A stretch of DNA of 36,039 nucleotides from positions 1-36,039 of the forward strand of contig JABMPN010000059.1 of the NCBI GenBank assembly GCA_013203655.1, in the 5' to 3' direction. Positions 17,595 to 27,220 of the stretch are shown here, one piece after another; the stretch's first letter is position 1; every line of letters starts with the position of its first letter. A program made the position numbers and the translations under genes. Source of the stretch: Cyanobacteria bacterium bin.51. GTDB lineage: Bacteria > Cyanobacteriota > Cyanobacteriia > PCC-6307 > Cyanobiaceae. The notes under the pieces are model-generated. The model saw only the letters and a program-made list of their open reading frames with translations. It made no database searches and was not told the DNA's origin.

Positions 17595-19307
17595 CTAAAC
17601 CAGGAGATCAGGCAGCCAGCCTGAATCCTGGGGGGTGATCAGCACAACCTGCTGCCTGGCCCGGGTCAATCCGGTGTAGAGCCCACGCCATTCACCGGCC
17701 TCTGAGCGGGGTACGACAAGACCCACCGCGGCATATTCGCTGCCCTGGGCCTTGTGGATTGTCAGAGCGAAGGCGGCTTCCGCCCCCTCCAACAGGGCCG
17801 GGTGAACCAGCAGCAGGCCTGCTTCGCTGTTGTCGCCCAGCCCTGGGAACAGCACCGCCCGGCCTCTGGCCGTTGCCACGACCACGCCGACATCGCCATT
17901 GGCCAGATCCTCGCCGGGCTGGTTGCGGGTGCAAAGAACCGGCGTGCCGATTGGCCAGGAGGCGGCACCTCGCCCGGCCTGGTCTTCGAGCAGCAGTCGA
18001 TTGAGTTCTTCTGTACCCCAGGGCCCTCGCCTCACGGGCGAGAGCACCACGAAGGCCTCCAACTGCAGAAGCAGGGCCGCTCCTGCAGCAGCGCTGCCTG
18101 GGCTGCCAGGGCGGAAAGCCCTGGCACGTTGGCCCAGCTTCTCCCGCTGCGCTCGCATGCGCTGCTTGAGCTCAGCCGGCAGTCTGGGGGGTGAGCAGCG
18201 CAGCCAGGAGATGTTGTCGTTGGCGTCCAGCTGTTCGAGTTGATCGAGCACGGCCTGGCGATTCCCTTGGCGCAACCGACTGGAAACGGCGGCGATCGCA
18301 CCTTGATTGCGGTAGGTGGTGGTGAGTGTGATGGCGGCCTCGCCAAGCCCAAGGCGTTGCTCTGGCTGATCTAGGGCGCAGAGGACTGCCCCCGGTCCGA
18401 CCGGCCGGAGCTGGTCTGGATCTCCCACCAGCAGCAGCTGGGCTTGCTCCGGCAGAGCTTCGAGCAGGGCGGTGGCCAGGGTCAGATCCAGCATCGAAAC
18501 CTCATCCACCACCACCAGATCCATGGCCAAGGGGTGCTGGCGGTGGCGGCCGAAGCGTTCCCCCTGGCTCTCCAGCAGGCGATGCAAGGTGGTGCAGGGC
18601 AGGCCAGCCAGCTGGCCGGCCAACATCTCAGGCAAACCGGCAGAGCGGCTGTCGATCGCCTGCTTGAGCCGTGCCGCCGCTTTTCCTGTTGGGGCAGACA
18701 AATGGACGCGCAGCTGGGGCCTGAGGCTGAGGACTGCGGCCAGCATCTGCACCACCGTGGCGGTTTTGCCCGTGCCAGGACCGCCTCCAAGCAGTACGAA
18801 GCGATGCTTCAGCAGCCCCTGCACCGCTTGTCGCTGCTGCTGATCCAGTCCACCGCGGCGGACGGCTGCCTCCACGGCTTCCTGTTGCGTGTCGTCCGCA
18901 ATCGGTTCCGCCAGCCCGGCCTGGGCCCGTTGCTCCAGCTGGGCCAGCAGGGTCTGCAGCTGCCGTTGCCACAGGCGCCAGCCCACCCCCTGGCCGGTGC
19001 GCAGCAGCGGCGGCAGCGCTCCGGTCGTGGCGTTGCCTTCCTTGGCCAGTCCGGATCGCTCCAGGGCCTCGCAGTGGCCCTGGGGCCAGGCGGCGGCTGT
19101 CACCCCCTCCGGCGGCGGTCCCTGCAGAGACAGCTCCAGCTCCCCCCGTTCCAGGGCGCCTGTCAGGGCGACGATCAGCTCGCGCACAAGGGGATCGGGC
19201 TGGACGCCGTAGAGCCGGGGCAGCGCCTCGGCCAAGGCGTCTGCCAACGGTCCCAGCCAGGGACGGGACTGGGGTGATGAGGCTGAAGAACGGGTCGAGC
19301 TGGTCAT
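17595..19307 (-). CDS. recD: RecBCD subunit RecD (5'-3' helicase)
   Basis: Alpha subunit of exonuclease V, a superfamily 1B helicase that unwinds DNA ends with RecB and RecC. From the ATG at 19307 it has 570 residues. It shows the N-terminal RecD domain, a Walker A GGGPGTGKT (about 174-182), the DEVSMLDLTLA Walker B region, LVGDPDQLRPVGPGAVL (motif III), and the C-terminal motifs FALTIHKAQGSEYAAV and YTGLTRARQQVVL. The ATG lies in the recB stop (ATGA overlap), so translation is coupled. An in-frame start at 19322 inside recB is less likely. It is the last gene of the phosphatase-recC-recB-recD unit. Confidence 0.95.
   Translation of the reverse strand: MTSSTRSSASSPQSRPWLGPLADALAEALPRLYGVQPDPLVRELIVALTGALERGELELSLQGPPPEGVTAAAWPQGHCEALERSGLAKEGNATTGALPPLLRTGQGVGWRLWQRQLQTLLAQLEQRAQAGLAEPIADDTQQEAVEAAVRRGGLDQQQRQAVQGLLKHRFVLLGGGPGTGKTATVVQMLAAVLSLRPQLRVHLSAPTGKAAARLKQAIDSRSAGLPEMLAGQLAGLPCTTLHRLLESQGERFGRHRQHPLAMDLVVVDEVSMLDLTLATALLEALPEQAQLLLVGDPDQLRPVGPGAVLCALDQPEQRLGLGEAAITLTTTYRNQGAIAAVSSRLRQGNRQAVLDQLEQLDANDNISWLRCSPPRLPAELKQRMRAQREKLGQRARAFRPGSPGSAAAGAALLLQLEAFVVLSPVRRGPWGTEELNRLLLEDQAGRGAASWPIGTPVLCTRNQPGEDLANGDVGVVVATARGRAVLFPGLGDNSEAGLLLVHPALLEGAEAAFALTIHKAQGSEYAAVGLVVPRSEAGEWRGLYTGLTRARQQVVLITPQDSGWLPDLLV
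17600..17631. terminator. Hairpin between convergent glnN and recD
   Basis: CCAGGA (17600-17605) pairs with TCCTGG (17626-17631), and CAGGC (17609-17613) pairs with GCCTG (17619-17623) around AGCCA. The structure lies in the last codons of recD, 25 bases after the glnN stop. It has no T-run, but its position suits a shared 3' end for both transcripts. Confidence 0.4.
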
Positions 19308-22300
19308 GGCTGCCCTTCGCACAGCAGGGTGTCGAGAGCTGCGAGCCTGGCCAGATCAACCGTTTCAACCAGCATGCCAGGGATGGACTGAGCCGCCATC
19401 GTGGCCTGGGGGCCGGGCACCCCCCGCAGGAAGACGTAGACAGTGCCGCCGAGGTGTCGCTCGGCCTGGTAGCCAGGCTGTCGCCAGCGCAGGTAGCGAT
19501 CCAGGGCCACCAAGTAGAGATGGCCTTGCAGCAGGTAGTGGTTGGCGACCATCAGCCCCTCCATGGCGGCCTGGCCGTAGTGCTGCGGCCCGCAGGCCAG
19601 GGGTTGTCCGGCCCCATCGCGCACGCCGAGCCAGTTGCTTTTCCAGTCGGCCACCCACCAGCGTTCCTGGCCACCGGGATCGGGGGCGGTGAAGATCAGA
19701 TCCATCGATCCGGTGAGGAAGCCGCGGCTGGCGACCTCCAGGTTCGCCAGTTGATCGGCATAGCCCTCGCCGCCGCTGCTGGGGTGATCCCGGAACACTC
19801 GGGCCAGGCCGGCGGCCCGGACCAGTTGGCCTGGCCCCCTGGCCAGGGGGAGGTCGAAGTTCATTTCATTGATCCGCCGGCCCACCGGCAGCTGGGAGAG
19901 CTGGAAACCGCCGAGGGCGCCGCCCATCGGCGTGAGGCGCAGCTGATCGAGAAAGCTCAGAACCGCTTCGTGGTGCTCAGCCCCGATACCGGCCCGCTGG
20001 AGCTCAAGCTCCACCTGCTGGCTGTTTCCCGGATCGGCGGCAGGGAGCTGGTGATCCACCCGCTCAAGAATGCGGTGCAGGCAATCGCCGGCCGAGGCTC
20101 CGCGCGGGAAGAAGGCGAGGGGCCCCAGTGCAGACCAGCCATCGGCTGGGGCCGATTCCTCCCCTGTCGGGCTCTCTGCGCTGGTGATCGCATCGGTGTC
20201 ACGGCCCTCCTCCAGGTTGGGGGGGGCGAGGCCAGTGGCGTCCCCTTGGGCCGAGGAGGCCCCGTGGGTCCAGCTGGAATAGCTGCTGCGACCCCAGCCG
20301 CTGACGAGGGGACGCTCGGGAATCGGGCCAGTGGCGGGACTGCCGATCTGGGCCGGAGGCTGCCAGCTCTTTCCCTGGTGCGCCTCGTTTTCTGCCTTGA
20401 TCAGCTGCAGAGCAGGGTGCCCATGGAGTGCGCAGAGCGGTTGGGGGGTGAGCCGATCAGTGTTCCCCTGAGCGCGCTGATCAAACAGCCAGGGCTCCAG
20501 CGGGTTGGCCTCCTGGTCCTTGGCGGGTCCGTAGCAAAGGATCAGCAGCTCCATGGCCCGGGTGGCGGCCACGTAGGCCAGCCGTTCGGCTTCCTCACCC
20601 CTGGCCTGATCGGCGGCAGTCTGGGCGGCGAGCCCTGGGCCCCAGTGGGGATTGCGATGGGGCCAGGCGTTGTTGCTGCTGCGGCGGCTGCCGCTGGTCG
20701 GGGCCTGCCAGAGGTATGGACAGATCACCACCGGAAACTCCAGGCCCTTGCTGCGGTGCATGGTCACCACGGCTACGGCCGACTGGACCGCCGCGCTATT
20801 GGGCTGGTGGTTCTGCGGTGGGCTCAGGGGGGGATGGTGCCGCCGCCGTCGCAGCCAGTCGGCGGCGGCGGCGGCGCTCAGGCGCTCCTGGTGCATGCGC
20901 TCCTGGACCAGCTCGGCGCCCTGCTGCAGGTCGGCCAGGAGCCTGCCGCTGAGCACGATTCCGGCCATGACCTCGGGACTGATCAGTTCCCCGAGGGCGG
21001 CCAGCAGGCCGCGGTTGGTGGCGATGGTGCTCAACCGGGCCAGTCGCTCGGCCAGCGACGCCCAGACCCTGGCCGGTGCCTGGGCGATCGTTTCAGCGCT
21101 CCAGCCCAGCAGGGGCGAGGCGGCCAGCAAGCGCCGCCGCCGTTCGCTGCCCGGTTCGGCGAGGACATCAAGCAACCGCTGCAACACCGCTGCTCCTTCG
21201 CTCTGGAACAGATCGGCCTTGCTCACCAGCCGGCTGGCGATGCCCCGTAGCTCAAGGGCCTGGCGTAGCGCTTCGGCCTGGGCGTGGCGGCTCACCAGCA
21301 GGCAGATGTCTTCCGGCAGCAGGTCCCGCCGCTGGTCGCCCTCGCGCACCTCGATGCCCCGTTGCAGCAACGTCAGCACCAGTGCCCCGACCTGCTCGGG
21401 CAGGCCCCGCTCCAACTCGCCGCGCGATCCCTCCCCCAGCCAGAGCAGTTGCAGGGGGGAGTCGCCTTGGGGCAGGGTCAGCTGGATTCCACCGCTGCGT
21501 TGGGCCACCACCGTTGGCATGCTCAGTCCGGAGCGCACCAGACCCGGTTCCATCAGCAGGTTAAGAGCCCCTACCAAAGCCGATGAAGATCGGAAGTTCT
21601 GGCGCAGGGCGACCACCCTCTCGGTGGAGTGGCGCACGGCCTGGTACGTGCCCAGATCGCCGCCGCGGAAGCCGTAGATCGCCTGTTTCGGATCCCCCAC
21701 CATCACCAGCAGGTGACGGTCAGGGCAGCTGAAGGCTTGGCGCAGGATGCGCCACTGGAGTGGATCGGTGTCCTGGAATTCGTCGATCAGCCCCACCTGG
21801 TAGCGCCGCCCGATCGCTGCGATCAGTTCGCCGTGCTCCTGGCCTTCGGGGCCGGGATCGAGGGCGGTAAGCAGATCCCCGAACCCCATCCGGCCGTTTC
21901 GCTGGCGCCGCTGACGCAGTTCGCGCATGGCCCAGTGGGCGAAGTGCAGCTGGGCGGCCTCGGCAGGTCCGTCCACCAGGGCCGCCACCGCCTCCATCAG
22001 TGGTCGCTCCGGCAGCGACACCTCAGGGCCTTCCCAGGGGGTCGCCGCCTTGGTGAATGGCCCCGGGTGGAAATAGGTCTTGAGGGGGTTGTCGCCTGCA
22101 ACCAGCGCGGCATAGGAGCCCCCGTCCTGTGCATGGCTCCCAGCGATCCCCTGGGCGTTCAGCCAGGCCGATACCGCTTGGTGACGATCGTTCCTGGGTT
22201 TGGCCGGGTAGGTCTTGTCGCTTCGGGCTCCCAGCGACTTCCAGTGGACGGGGGCCTCTTTCAGGGCGGCGTAGAGGCGATCGCCCCGTTCCTGCCACTG

Positions 22301-23071
22301 TTCGCAGAACCTTGACCACAGCCCGCTCCAGTAGGCCGTGAGCTGATCGCCCAACGGCTGATCGGCCACGAAGCCCGGCGGCAGGGCGGGCAGAGCCAGG
22401 GCTCGATTGTCCTCCAGTGTGCTGAGCCGCTGCCGCAGCTGGCTCAGGCCCAGGCCCTGGCGCTTGAGACCCTCCAGCCATTGGGCCGGCAGCGGCAGAA
22501 TCTGTTGCTGCCAGTAGTCATGACAGGTCTGCTCGATCAGTCGGTTCGCATCGGATTCGAGCTCCAGCTCCGGTCCCAGACCGGCCTCCAGGGCGTGGCG
22601 GCGCAGGGTGCGGTGGCAGAAGCCATGGATGGTGGTGATGTCGGCGGCATCGAGGTCTTCTAGGGCGAGCAGCAGGCGGGCCCGCAGCCGCTTGATCGCC
22701 TGCTCAGATCCCGGGTCCGCCCCAGCCCATTGCTCGAGCCATTCGCGGAGTACCCCATCGCAGCTGGGGCGCCCGCTCGCCTCACTTGGCTCGAGACCCT
22801 GCAGGGCCTGCTCCAGGCGCCGTCCGATCCTGTCCTTGAGCTCGGCGGCGGCCACCTCGGTGAAGGTGACCACCAGCAGTTCGCGCAGGGGCAAACCACG
22901 CTCCGCCACCAGCCGTAGCACCAGGTGGGCCAGGGTGAAGGTCTTGCCGGTGCCGGCGCTGGCCTCCAACAGCACGACACCGGCCCCTAGGGGCAGCTGG
23001 TTGGGCTCGAAGTCCGAGGCTGGATCCTGGTGGCTCCGATCATTGCTGGCCTGGGCCACTTCGGTTGTCAT
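19304..23071 (-). CDS. recB: RecBCD subunit RecB (helicase-nuclease)
   Basis: Beta subunit of exonuclease V: a 3'-5' UvrD-type helicase joined to the single nuclease domain of the complex. The 1255 residues include Walker A ASAGTGKT (37-44), LVVTFTEVAAAELKDRI (motif Ia), the DEFQDTDPLQW motif II, GDPKQAIYGFRG (motif III) and VVTMHRSKGLEFPVV (motif V). The nuclease domain is complete: GDCLHRILERV, Asp1124 in SMDLIF, then Asp1142-Trp-Lys1144 in ADWKSN and the Gln-Tyr pair in LQGHLYLVA, so the nuclease should be active. Start ATG at 23071 overlaps the recC stop as ATGA. The length is a little above E. coli RecB (1180). Confidence 0.96.
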   Translation of the reverse strand: MTTEVAQASNDRSHQDPASDFEPNQLPLGAGVVLLEASAGTGKTFTLAHLVLRLVAERGLPLRELLVVTFTEVAAAELKDRIGRRLEQALQGLEPSEASGRPSCDGVLREWLEQWAGADPGSEQAIKRLRARLLLALEDLDAADITTIHGFCHRTLRRHALEAGLGPELELESDANRLIEQTCHDYWQQQILPLPAQWLEGLKRQGLGLSQLRQRLSTLEDNRALALPALPPGFVADQPLGDQLTAYWSGLWSRFCEQWQERGDRLYAALKEAPVHWKSLGARSDKTYPAKPRNDRHQAVSAWLNAQGIAGSHAQDGGSYAALVAGDNPLKTYFHPGPFTKAATPWEGPEVSLPERPLMEAVAALVDGPAEAAQLHFAHWAMRELRQRRQRNGRMGFGDLLTALDPGPEGQEHGELIAAIGRRYQVGLIDEFQDTDPLQWRILRQAFSCPDRHLLVMVGDPKQAIYGFRGGDLGTYQAVRHSTERVVALRQNFRSSSALVGALNLLMEPGLVRSGLSMPTVVAQRSGGIQLTLPQGDSPLQLLWLGEGSRGELERGLPEQVGALVLTLLQRGIEVREGDQRRDLLPEDICLLVSRHAQAEALRQALELRGIASRLVSKADLFQSEGAAVLQRLLDVLAEPGSERRRRLLAASPLLGWSAETIAQAPARVWASLAERLARLSTIATNRGLLAALGELISPEVMAGIVLSGRLLADLQQGAELVQERMHQERLSAAAAADWLRRRRHHPPLSPPQNHQPNSAAVQSAVAVVTMHRSKGLEFPVVICPYLWQAPTSGSRRSSNNAWPHRNPHWGPGLAAQTAADQARGEEAERLAYVAATRAMELLILCYGPAKDQEANPLEPWLFDQRAQGNTDRLTPQPLCALHGHPALQLIKAENEAHQGKSWQPPAQIGSPATGPIPERPLVSGWGRSSYSSWTHGASSAQGDATGLAPPNLEEGRDTDAITSAESPTGEESAPADGWSALGPLAFFPRGASAGDCLHRILERVDHQLPAADPGNSQQVELELQRAGIGAEHHEAVLSFLDQLRLTPMGGALGGFQLSQLPVGRRINEMNFDLPLARGPGQLVRAAGLARVFRDHPSSGGEGYADQLANLEVASRGFLTGSMDLIFTAPDPGGQERWWVADWKSNWLGVRDGAGQPLACGPQHYGQAAMEGLMVANHYLLQGHLYLVALDRYLRWRQPGYQAERHLGGTVYVFLRGVPGPQATMAAQSIPGMLVETVDLARLAALDTLLCEGQP

Positions 23072-26000
23072 GGCATGCTCCCCAGCTCGAGCTGGGCAGC
23101 ATGCAGGGCTAGGGCCAGGTCTGTGAAGGGACCGAACCTTCCCTCCAGCAGCTCCTCAAAGGGGGTGGTGGCGCCAAAACAGAGGGCCATGGCCTCCTCC
23201 TCCCGCTCGGCGCGGCCGCCGAAATCGCTGCCCTCCCATTCCGCGCGTGCCTTGGCGGCTCCGCTGCCGGCTTTCTTCCATTCCGCGGCGGCGTAGGCCC
23301 AGCCGCTGCTGGGCGGCACCGGCCAGCAACACGGTCTGTGCTGCCGCTGCCACTCCAGCCATTGCTGGAGGTGTGCGCCGGCGTCAAGAGTGCTCGGGGC
23401 CCGCAACCGCTCCTGCACCTTGAAGGTGTTCTGATCGCGGGCGATGAGCACGGCCTCCGCTCCAGGGGCGCCAGCGGCAATGGCCAGCAGCCACTGCAGA
23501 GCCAGCTCCAGCCTGTGGCTGGCACGCGCCTGTTTGGTCTGAAGCAGAACCAAAGCCTGGCCGTGCCAGCGCACGGTTGCTTCCATGGCGTCATCCCGAT
23601 CGTTGCTCTGGCCAGGCCAATGGTGGGTTTCAAGTCGGGCTTCTCCAAAGCTGGCGAGCAGTTCCCCCAGGGAGGTCCAGCGCTGATCGAGGACTCGCCG
23701 CTCCAGTTCGGCGCCGGAGTGGGGCGGTAGTAGGCCGCGCCCGGCGGTGAGCTCGCTCCAATCCGGCGGAGCGGCTGGCATGGGCGAACCGGCTTCGGCC
23801 AAGGCCTGCCGCAACAGATGGACCCGCTGCCGCTCGCTGAGTTCTAGATCCTCCAGATCCTCGATCGGCTCCACCCATTCCCGGGGCCGCAGGCCGAGCT
23901 GCTTGAGCCATTCCCCCTGGGGAGCCAGCAGCCACTCGCGCAGGGCCTGGTACGTCTCGGCTGCGGGGAGAGGCCGGTTCGGCAGCGCCTCGATCTGGCC
24001 GCCGCGCAAGGCAAGTGGGGCACCCGGACTCAGCCCCGACCCGCTTCCAGCCCGGCGCCCCTCGGGCTGCTCCAGCCATTCGAGTGCCCGGAGCAGACGC
24101 CGATCACAGCTGGCTGGATCGCGTCCCTGGCTGGGCAGGAAATTCTGGCGATCGAGGGGATTGGCCCGGTGGGCGATCACCAGATCAGCCGCTGCTTCCT
24201 CGCCGAGTTCGCTACGCAGCAGCTCTAGCCATTGGCGAACCGGCGCCGCTGGCGGCAGCTGCTCTCCACTGTGTTCATCGCGGCAGTTCCAGAACAACAG
24301 CAGGTTCTCCCGCGCCGAGAGCAGGGCCTCCATCAACACATAACGGTCTTGATCGGCCGAGCTGGGATCACCCAGCCGCCGCTGCTTCTCCATCAGGTGA
24401 AAGCCGGGGCGCTGCCGTTGGCGCGGGAAGCTGCCGGCATCGAGGCCGATCAGGGCGATCACCCGGTAGGGGATGGCGCGCATCGGCTCTAGAGCACTCA
24501 CCGTCAGGGCTCCGCTGCGGTGGCCGAAGCGGCCGCTGTCGGCGGAGAGCCGTTCTTCCAGCACGGCCGCCACCACCGGGGCGGTGAGCTGCAGCGTGCA
24601 GCTGCCGGCGCACGACTTCCACTCAGCGATCGCTTCACGGATCAGCTGCAGCTCCCAGCCTCGCTCGCCGCCATCGCCAAACAGACGGCTGAGCAGGAGG
24701 GGCAATCGCTCCGCCCAGGCGCCGCTGCTGCGGGCCGTGCCCAGCTCGGTGAGCACCTGCTGCAGGCTGGTGAGCAGATGGATCCAGCGCCCGAACCGAT
24801 CGATCGCACCGCCCAGCGGATGGGGCGCGCAGCCCCCGGCTGCCACACCGGGCCGATCGGGCAGCACCAGGCCAAGCAGGAGCCTGTCGATCGCCCAGGC
24901 CAGGCTGTGGCAGGCGTCGCCACCGCGCTGGTCGGCAGCCAGCCCCCAGCGGAAGCCACAGGCCTGCAGAACCCCATTGAGCTCAGCGGCTTCGGCGGCA
25001 TTGAGCTGGAAGTGCTCCTGCAGCGGGGCGCTCTCCAGCAGAGCCTGGAAGGCCGAGGCGGTCAGGCGTTCACCTCCGAGCTTCAGCAGTTGCAGCAGGG
25101 CTGCGGCGATGCCGGCCTCACTTTGTTGGCTGCGGTCGGTCAGCCGCCAGGGCAGCAGCACGCCGGTGGCTTCGGCGTCGCCGAAAATGGCGGCGAGCAA
25201 CGGGGCCAGTCGATCCACATCCGGCGTCATCACCAGGATGTGGCGTGGTTCGAGGCTGGCGTCAGCAGCCATCAGTTGCAGCAGCCTGTCGCGCACGATC
25301 TGCACCTGGCGCAGCCGACCTGGGCAGGGATGGAACTCGAGCGACTGATCGCCTGGCGCCCGCTCCAGAACCCGGTGTGGCTCCGTGTCGACCATCTGCT
25401 CCTGGAGTTGCTCCAGCAGATCGGGACGGCGGGCCTGCTCGCTCGCTGCCGTCGCCGGCAGAAAAAACAGATCGCGCTCGCTGGAGCTGCCCAGCTGGGC
25501 TTCGCCGGTTCCCTCAAGGAGCTGTTGGAACTCGCCACCAAGCCGGCCGAAGCGGGCCTCCAGGCCGGGGGCCTGTTCCACCCAGTCGAGCGCGAAGGGC
25601 TCAGCCAAGGCGATCGCATCACTCAGTTCGCGGCGGCGGTTGCGACAGCGTTGCCACAGGTCGCGGCAGGGAGTGAGCAGGTAGAGATCCACCGGCAGGG
25701 TGCCGGCGAGGGCCTGCAGCAGTTGAACCTGAAGCGGGGCGCTGCTGCTGAGGCCGAACAGGCGCAGGGGGCCGACCAACCCGTCGGTCTGGGCGGTGCC
25801 TTGGCCCAGCCGTTCGATGGCCTCAATCACGCGCAGCCCAAATGGCTTCACCCCGAGGCGGTCATGGAGCCGACGGAAGAGCAGGGGCTGCCAGCCCTGC
25901 AGGGGCGGCAGGGCCTGGCCGCGATCGCCATGATCATGGCCCTGCAGCCAGGCCGATACGAGGTCTGGGCGATAGAGACTGAGGTCGTCGAAGGAGTCGG

Positions 26001-26409
26001 CGATCGCCCTGCCCAGCTGCCAGAGCGGCCCGTCGAGGGCCTGCCGGTCCGATCGCCCTTCCAGCCAGCGGGCCAGCAGAGCGGCGCTGTCGCTCGCCAC
26101 CAGTTCGGGCAACAGCTCCAGCAGGGGCCAGACCAGGTTGGTGGCACGCCAGGGATCGGCCCTGCCGGGATCTTCGTCGAGCAGATGGTTGACGATCTGG
26201 CGGAGGTGGCTGCCGGGAAAGGGAAAACGCAGGTTGGCGGCGATGCCGCCCAGTTCGACGGCCAACTGTTCGCCCAGCCAGCGACTGGTGGGCCAGGTGT
26301 TGACCACCACCTGCACCGTCTCCCAGGGGTCAGGCGGATCGAGGAGGAGCTGCTGGGCCAGCACGCTGGCAAGGAATTCGGCCCGGTTGCTGCGGAAGAC
26401 CGTCAGCAA
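23068..26409 (-). CDS. recC: RecBCD subunit RecC
   Basis: Gamma subunit of exonuclease V; in E. coli it scans for Chi and splits the DNA strands. Family similarity begins at LLTVFRSNRAEFLASVLAQQ and continues with VVNTWPTSRWLGEQLA, RFPFPGSHLRQIV and IALIGLDAGSFPRQ. The best start is the TTG at 26409, inside the heptamer TTGCTGA that also contains the phosphatase stop; this gives 1113 residues, matching the family (E. coli 1122). The longer frame starting at 26526 would add 39 basic residues read inside the phosphatase gene and is rejected. The recC stop overlaps the recB start. Whether residues for Chi recognition are conserved cannot be judged by eye. Confidence 0.93.
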   Translation of the reverse strand: MLTVFRSNRAEFLASVLAQQLLLDPPDPWETVQVVVNTWPTSRWLGEQLAVELGGIAANLRFPFPGSHLRQIVNHLLDEDPGRADPWRATNLVWPLLELLPELVASDSAALLARWLEGRSDRQALDGPLWQLGRAIADSFDDLSLYRPDLVSAWLQGHDHGDRGQALPPLQGWQPLLFRRLHDRLGVKPFGLRVIEAIERLGQGTAQTDGLVGPLRLFGLSSSAPLQVQLLQALAGTLPVDLYLLTPCRDLWQRCRNRRRELSDAIALAEPFALDWVEQAPGLEARFGRLGGEFQQLLEGTGEAQLGSSSERDLFFLPATAASEQARRPDLLEQLQEQMVDTEPHRVLERAPGDQSLEFHPCPGRLRQVQIVRDRLLQLMAADASLEPRHILVMTPDVDRLAPLLAAIFGDAEATGVLLPWRLTDRSQQSEAGIAAALLQLLKLGGERLTASAFQALLESAPLQEHFQLNAAEAAELNGVLQACGFRWGLAADQRGGDACHSLAWAIDRLLLGLVLPDRPGVAAGGCAPHPLGGAIDRFGRWIHLLTSLQQVLTELGTARSSGAWAERLPLLLSRLFGDGGERGWELQLIREAIAEWKSCAGSCTLQLTAPVVAAVLEERLSADSGRFGHRSGALTVSALEPMRAIPYRVIALIGLDAGSFPRQRQRPGFHLMEKQRRLGDPSSADQDRYVLMEALLSARENLLLFWNCRDEHSGEQLPPAAPVRQWLELLRSELGEEAAADLVIAHRANPLDRQNFLPSQGRDPASCDRRLLRALEWLEQPEGRRAGSGSGLSPGAPLALRGGQIEALPNRPLPAAETYQALREWLLAPQGEWLKQLGLRPREWVEPIEDLEDLELSERQRVHLLRQALAEAGSPMPAAPPDWSELTAGRGLLPPHSGAELERRVLDQRWTSLGELLASFGEARLETHHWPGQSNDRDDAMEATVRWHGQALVLLQTKQARASHRLELALQWLLAIAAGAPGAEAVLIARDQNTFKVQERLRAPSTLDAGAHLQQWLEWQRQHRPCCWPVPPSSGWAYAAAEWKKAGSGAAKARAEWEGSDFGGRAEREEEAMALCFGATTPFEELLEGRFGPFTDLALALHAAQLELGSMP

Positions 26410-27095
26410 CGGCCTGAGGCGAGTAGCCGCCCACGCCGGTCTGCGTTGGGATCGAAAGCGGCCAGTTCGTTGCGCTCGGATTGTTCGCTGCCGGGCACGC
26501 TCAAGCTGGCGCCGGTTTCCGGGCAATAGGCCGTGAGCCGTCCGCCGTAACAGGCACCGGTGTCGACCATGACGATGGCGTTGTCGAGCCGTTTCACCTC
26601 CGGTTGGGGCGTATGGCCGATGATCACCGTTCCGTATCTGCCGTCGTAGGCCTCCCAGAAGCGGGAGCGAATGCCCAGGTCAGGCGCCCAGGTGAGTGGA
26701 TCGAAGCCCGCGTGGGTCGCCACCCAGCCGTCACCCCAGTGGGCACGGGGCAAGCCGGCCAGCCGGCTGATCCAGAGCGCACACTGCCGGCTTCCGAGTT
26801 GGCGGAAGGTGTCGGATCCGGCCAGCTCGGAATTGGCCAGACCTCCCCCCCGCTCCAGGGCGCAGAGCAACCGCTGCTCATGGTTGCCACGCAACCAGAC
26901 GGCCCTGCCGCTGCAGACCAGACTCCAGCCCAGCTGCATCGACCGTTCGATCTCGGGGCCGCGATTGATCAGATCACCACAGAGCACAATCCGATCCTGG
27001 ATCGGGAGCCTGGCGATCAGAGCTTGCAGCGAGCGGGCACATCCATGCACATCCCCGATCACCCAGTGATGAAACTTTTGCGTTGGGGACGCCAT
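26403..27095 (-). CDS. PPP-family metallophosphoesterase (Ser/Thr phosphatase-like)
   Basis: A 230-residue two-metal phosphatase of the PPP/ApaH-like family. All metal and catalytic boxes are present: GDVHG, CGDLINRGPE, RGNHEQ, ATHAG and IGHTP. The substrate may be a phosphoprotein or a dinucleoside polyphosphate; sequence does not decide between them. The ATG at 27095 is chosen over a TTG three bases upstream. It is the promoter-proximal gene of a minus-strand unit with recC-recB-recD, and its stop overlaps the recC TTG start, so its expression is tied to RecBCD. There is no signal peptide. Confidence 0.9.
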   Translation of the reverse strand: MASPTQKFHHWVIGDVHGCARSLQALIARLPIQDRIVLCGDLINRGPEIERSMQLGWSLVCSGRAVWLRGNHEQRLLCALERGGGLANSELAGSDTFRQLGSRQCALWISRLAGLPRAHWGDGWVATHAGFDPLTWAPDLGIRSRFWEAYDGRYGTVIIGHTPQPEVKRLDNAIVMVDTGACYGGRLTAYCPETGASLSVPGSEQSERNELAAFDPNADRRGRLLASGRC

Positions 27096-27220
27096 CAAAA
27101 ATGCGCGTTAGCTGGTGTCGCGCCAATCCATTCTGGCCCTTCGATCGCCCTTCTGTCTGCCCAGAGCGCCTCAGCTTCGGTTCGGCGCTGGTACGTTTTC
27201 CCTCTCCCCGTTGCGGGCCG

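Noticed and set aside
19274-21250. Long plus-strand open frame opposite recB
   Set aside because: Antisense shadow of a conserved nuclease-helicase gene; Gly/Pro/Ala-rich and without motifs.
24520-26529. Long plus-strand open frame opposite recC
   Set aside because: Antisense shadow; Gln/Gly/Ala-rich composition and no recognisable domain, while recC on the other strand is conserved.
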